Shown here: positions 61,987 to 64,000 of the stretch, in pieces | Layout of the letters: every line of letters begins with the position of its first letter | Position numbering within the stretch: position 1 is the first letter of the stretch | Assembly: GCA_017474765.1 (NCBI GenBank) | Contig: JAFVGW010000056.1 | Span: 1 to 64,000 of the forward strand | Length of the DNA stretch: 64,000 nucleotides | DNA from: Salinivirgaceae bacterium | GTDB taxonomy: Bacteria; Bacteroidota; Bacteroidia; Bacteroidales; SZUA-534 | Direction: 5' to 3' | Notes under the pieces: generated by a model | What the model was told of the DNA's origin: nothing | Seen by the model: the letters and a program-made list of their open reading frames with translations, nothing else | Databases searched by the model: none | Translations under genes and position numbers: made by a program

Positions 61987-64000
61987 ATGAAGTTTCAAAA
62001 ACTCAACCTCATCATCGGTTGGATAACATTCGCCATTGCTTCGGCGGTGTACATTGCAACCATTGAGCCGACAGCCAGTTTCTGGGATTGCGGCGAATTC
62101 ATAGCCACAGGCTACAAACTCGAAGTGGGGCACCCCCCTGGCGCACCGTTCTTTATGCTGATGACCAAATTCTTCAGCCTGTTCGCTGGTGGCGATGTCA
62201 CGAAAGTGGCAATGTGGGCCAACATTATGTCGGCTTTGGCTTCGGGCGGAACCATCCTGTTCCTGTTCTGGACCATCACCCATCTGGGCCGCCGCCTGAC
62301 CCGCAAAAACGCCGACGAACTGTCGCTTGGTTGGCAGATTGCAATTTTGGGAAGTGCTTTCATCGGCTCGCTGGCCTACACATTCTCTGACACGTTCTGG
62401 TTCTCGGCTGTTGAGGGCGAAGTTTACGCATCGTCGTCGCTGTTGACGGCATTTGTGTTCTGGGCCATTCTAAAATGGAGTGATGTGGCCGATGAGAAAT
62501 ACAGCAACCGCTGGCTGGTGCTAATTGCCTATACGATAGGTATTTCGATTGGCGTCCATCTGCTTAACCTGCTGACCATTCCAGCCATTGCCCTGGTTTA
62601 CTATTTCAAGAAGAACAGCACCGTCACTCCGAAGGGCGTGATTGTGGCTCTGCTTGTGTCGTGTGTCATTTTGGGCGGCGCCATGTGGGGCATCATTCCT
62701 GGAGTTGTGAAACTCGGATTTTTCTTCGACCGCATATTTGTCAACGGCTTCGGTCTGGGCTACAACAGCGGCCTTCTGTTCATGATTGTGCTGCTGGCAG
62801 GACTGTTCACCTGGGGCATCATCTACACCCAAAAACAGAACAAGTCTGTCTGGAACACCGTTCTGCTGGCGGTGGCAATGCTGCTCATCGGCTACGGCTC
62901 GTATGCAACCATTGTTATTCGTTCGCTGGCAACTCCGCCCATCGATCAGAACGACCCTGAAGACGCCTACTCGCTGCTGAGTTATCTGAACCGCGACCAG
63001 TACGGCAGTTGCCCGCTCATCTACGGTCAGTACTACAACGCGCCCGTCAACCTCGACGACCCCTACAAACACACAGGCAAAACCTGGGTGCAGAAGGACG
63101 GCAAATATGTTGAGGGTAACGACAAAATCGAGTACAACTATAATAAGGCCATGTGCACCATCTTCCCGCGAATGTGGAGCAGCAAGGCCGAGCACGTTGA
63201 GGACTACAAATACTGGGGCAACATCAAGGGCCGCAAGGTAAAAGTCCGCAACAATCAAGGCGAGATGGAGACAATGGTGAAGCCGACCTTCGGCGAGAAC
63301 CTGCGATACTTCCTGCGCTATCAGTGCGGATTCATGTATTTCCGCTACTTCATGTGGAACTTTGTTGGCCGCCAGAACGACATTCAGGGTGATGGCGACA
63401 ACATGAGCGGCAACTGGATTAGCGGCATCAAGTTCCTCGACGAGATGCGCCTCGGCCCGCAAGACAACCTGCCGTCGGAATACGCCAACAACCGCGCCAC
63501 CAACAAATACTATTTCCTGCCGCTCATCTTGGGCTTGATAGGACTTTTCTATCAACTCAAACGCGACAAGAAGAACTTCTGGGTTGTGATGGCGCTCTTC
63601 GTCCTCACTGGTCTGGCCATTGTGGTCTATCTGAACCAGTATCCGCGCCAGCCGCGTGAGCGTGACTATGCCTACGCTGGCTCGTTCTACGCTTTCGCCG
63701 TTTGGATTGGACTTGGCGTGATGGCCGTTTACGAGTGGCTGAACAAGGCAACAAAAGAAGTGCCGTCGGCAGCGGTGGCAACGGGCATCTGCCTGTTCAT
63801 TCCTGGCATTATGTGCGCCCAAAACTGGGACGACCACGACCGCAGCAACCGCTACATCTGCCATGATGTGGCATGGAACTACCTGCAGTCGTGCGAGCCG
63901 AACGCCATCATCTTCACCAACGGCGACAACGACACCTTCCCCTTGTGGTACATTCAGGAGGTTGAGGGTGTCCGCACCGACGTGCGCGTCATCTGCCTGC
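61987..64000 (+). CDS. GT117 family (DUF2723) membrane glycosyltransferase, cut by window end
   Basis: The visible 671 residues begin MKFQKLNLIIGWITFAIA. They carry EPTASFWDCGEFIATGYKLE and VGHPPGAPFFMLMTKFFSL, the first luminal loop of DUF2723, a GT-C fold family now grouped as GT117 (TMEM260-like protein O-mannosyltransferases). About eleven membrane helices follow and then a soluble part (NQYPRQPRERDYAYAGSFYA, GDNDTFPLWYIQEVEGVRTD) that continues beyond the window. The start is the first ATG after the repeat spacer. The gene is incomplete at base 64000. Confidence 0.93.
   Translation, partial: MKFQKLNLIIGWITFAIASAVYIATIEPTASFWDCGEFIATGYKLEVGHPPGAPFFMLMTKFFSLFAGGDVTKVAMWANIMSALASGGTILFLFWTITHLGRRLTRKNADELSLGWQIAILGSAFIGSLAYTFSDTFWFSAVEGEVYASSSLLTAFVFWAILKWSDVADEKYSNRWLVLIAYTIGISIGVHLLNLLTIPAIALVYYFKKNSTVTPKGVIVALLVSCVILGGAMWGIIPGVVKLGFFFDRIFVNGFGLGYNSGLLFMIVLLAGLFTWGIIYTQKQNKSVWNTVLLAVAMLLIGYGSYATIVIRSLATPPIDQNDPEDAYSLLSYLNRDQYGSCPLIYGQYYNAPVNLDDPYKHTGKTWVQKDGKYVEGNDKIEYNYNKAMCTIFPRMWSSKAEHVEDYKYWGNIKGRKVKVRNNQGEMETMVKPTFGENLRYFLRYQCGFMYFRYFMWNFVGRQNDIQGDGDNMSGNWISGIKFLDEMRLGPQDNLPSEYANNRATNKYYFLPLILGLIGLFYQLKRDKKNFWVVMALFVLTGLAIVVYLNQYPRQPRERDYAYAGSFYAFAVWIGLGVMAVYEWLNKATKEVPSAAVATGICLFIPGIMCAQNWDDHDRSNRYICHDVAWNYLQSCEPNAIIFTNGDNDTFPLWYIQEVEGVRTDVRVICL

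Noticed and set aside
62521..63864. Long open frame (447 residues) on the minus strand opposite the GT117 gene
   Set aside because: It is antisense to a strongly recognisable gene and has His/Val/Ala-biased shadow composition with no motif.

Overview
The window is chromosomal DNA from a member of the Bacteroidetes, most likely the order Bacteroidales. The evidence is a type IX secretion sortase-like C25 peptidase, several TonB-dependent receptors, lipid A genes, a GT117 (DUF2723) membrane glycosyltransferase, meso-diaminopimelate dehydrogenase, GIN-domain and DUF4348 proteins, and repeated promoter elements of the Bacteroidetes type (TAnnTTTG, sometimes with TTG or TTTG about 19-20 nt upstream). 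No tRNA, rRNA, insertion sequence, prophage or CRISPR array was recognised. Most of the window is ordinary core genome. The accessory part is 23.7-40.3 kb.

Layout. 1-13.6 kb: a structured intergenic region, then penicillin-binding protein 1C (-) and a giant alpha-2-macroglobulin lipoprotein (+) fired from a compact divergent promoter, then a very large PorU2-like peptidase. 13.7-22.7 kb (+): DUF819 membrane protein, outer-membrane beta-barrel, TlpA-type thioredoxin lipoprotein, lpxH, two unknown secreted proteins, sppA and lpxK. This is an envelope-biogenesis block. 22.8-27.3 kb (+): a plug-only TonB-family protein, then the first YfiR-TonB receptor pair. 27.6-31.5 kb (-): clpS, a GIN-domain protein, an orphan LytTR response regulator, rsmI and an Ala/Glu-rich coiled-coil protein. 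31.5-32.1 kb (+): thymidine kinase. 32.2-40.3 kb (-): two more YfiR-TonB receptor pairs in tandem, each closed by its own terminator, with a small unknown gene between them.

40.8-52.2 kb: an RlmL-like methyltransferase (+), a low-complexity repeat spacer, ddh, a Fur-family regulator followed by a His-rich zinc-type CDF exporter, an InlB-repeat lipoprotein (-), a DUF2281/PIN toxin-antitoxin pair (-), guaB (+), a small basic protein and a two-gene outer-membrane pair. 52.2-60.3 kb (-): a DUF4348 lipoprotein and a membrane TPR-LuxR regulator, then rimP-nusA-infB behind a consensus promoter with a terminator-like hairpin in its leader, and a membrane-anchored serine hydrolase. 60.4-64 kb (+): a polysaccharide flippase and a GT117-family protein cut by the window end.

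The most unusual material is the set of three paralogous YfiR-TonB receptor modules. Each receptor carries, between its signal peptide and plug, a short acidic region built of 8-residue repeats. The modules share near-identical ends and have divergent, helix-rich internal segments, as expected for duplicated receptors diversifying their ligand-facing parts. This reading is inference; the repeats and the duplication are visible directly. Other leads are the leader hairpin before rimP, TGCAAC-GTTGCA palindromes at two promoters, and low-complexity repeats that recur in several spacers.
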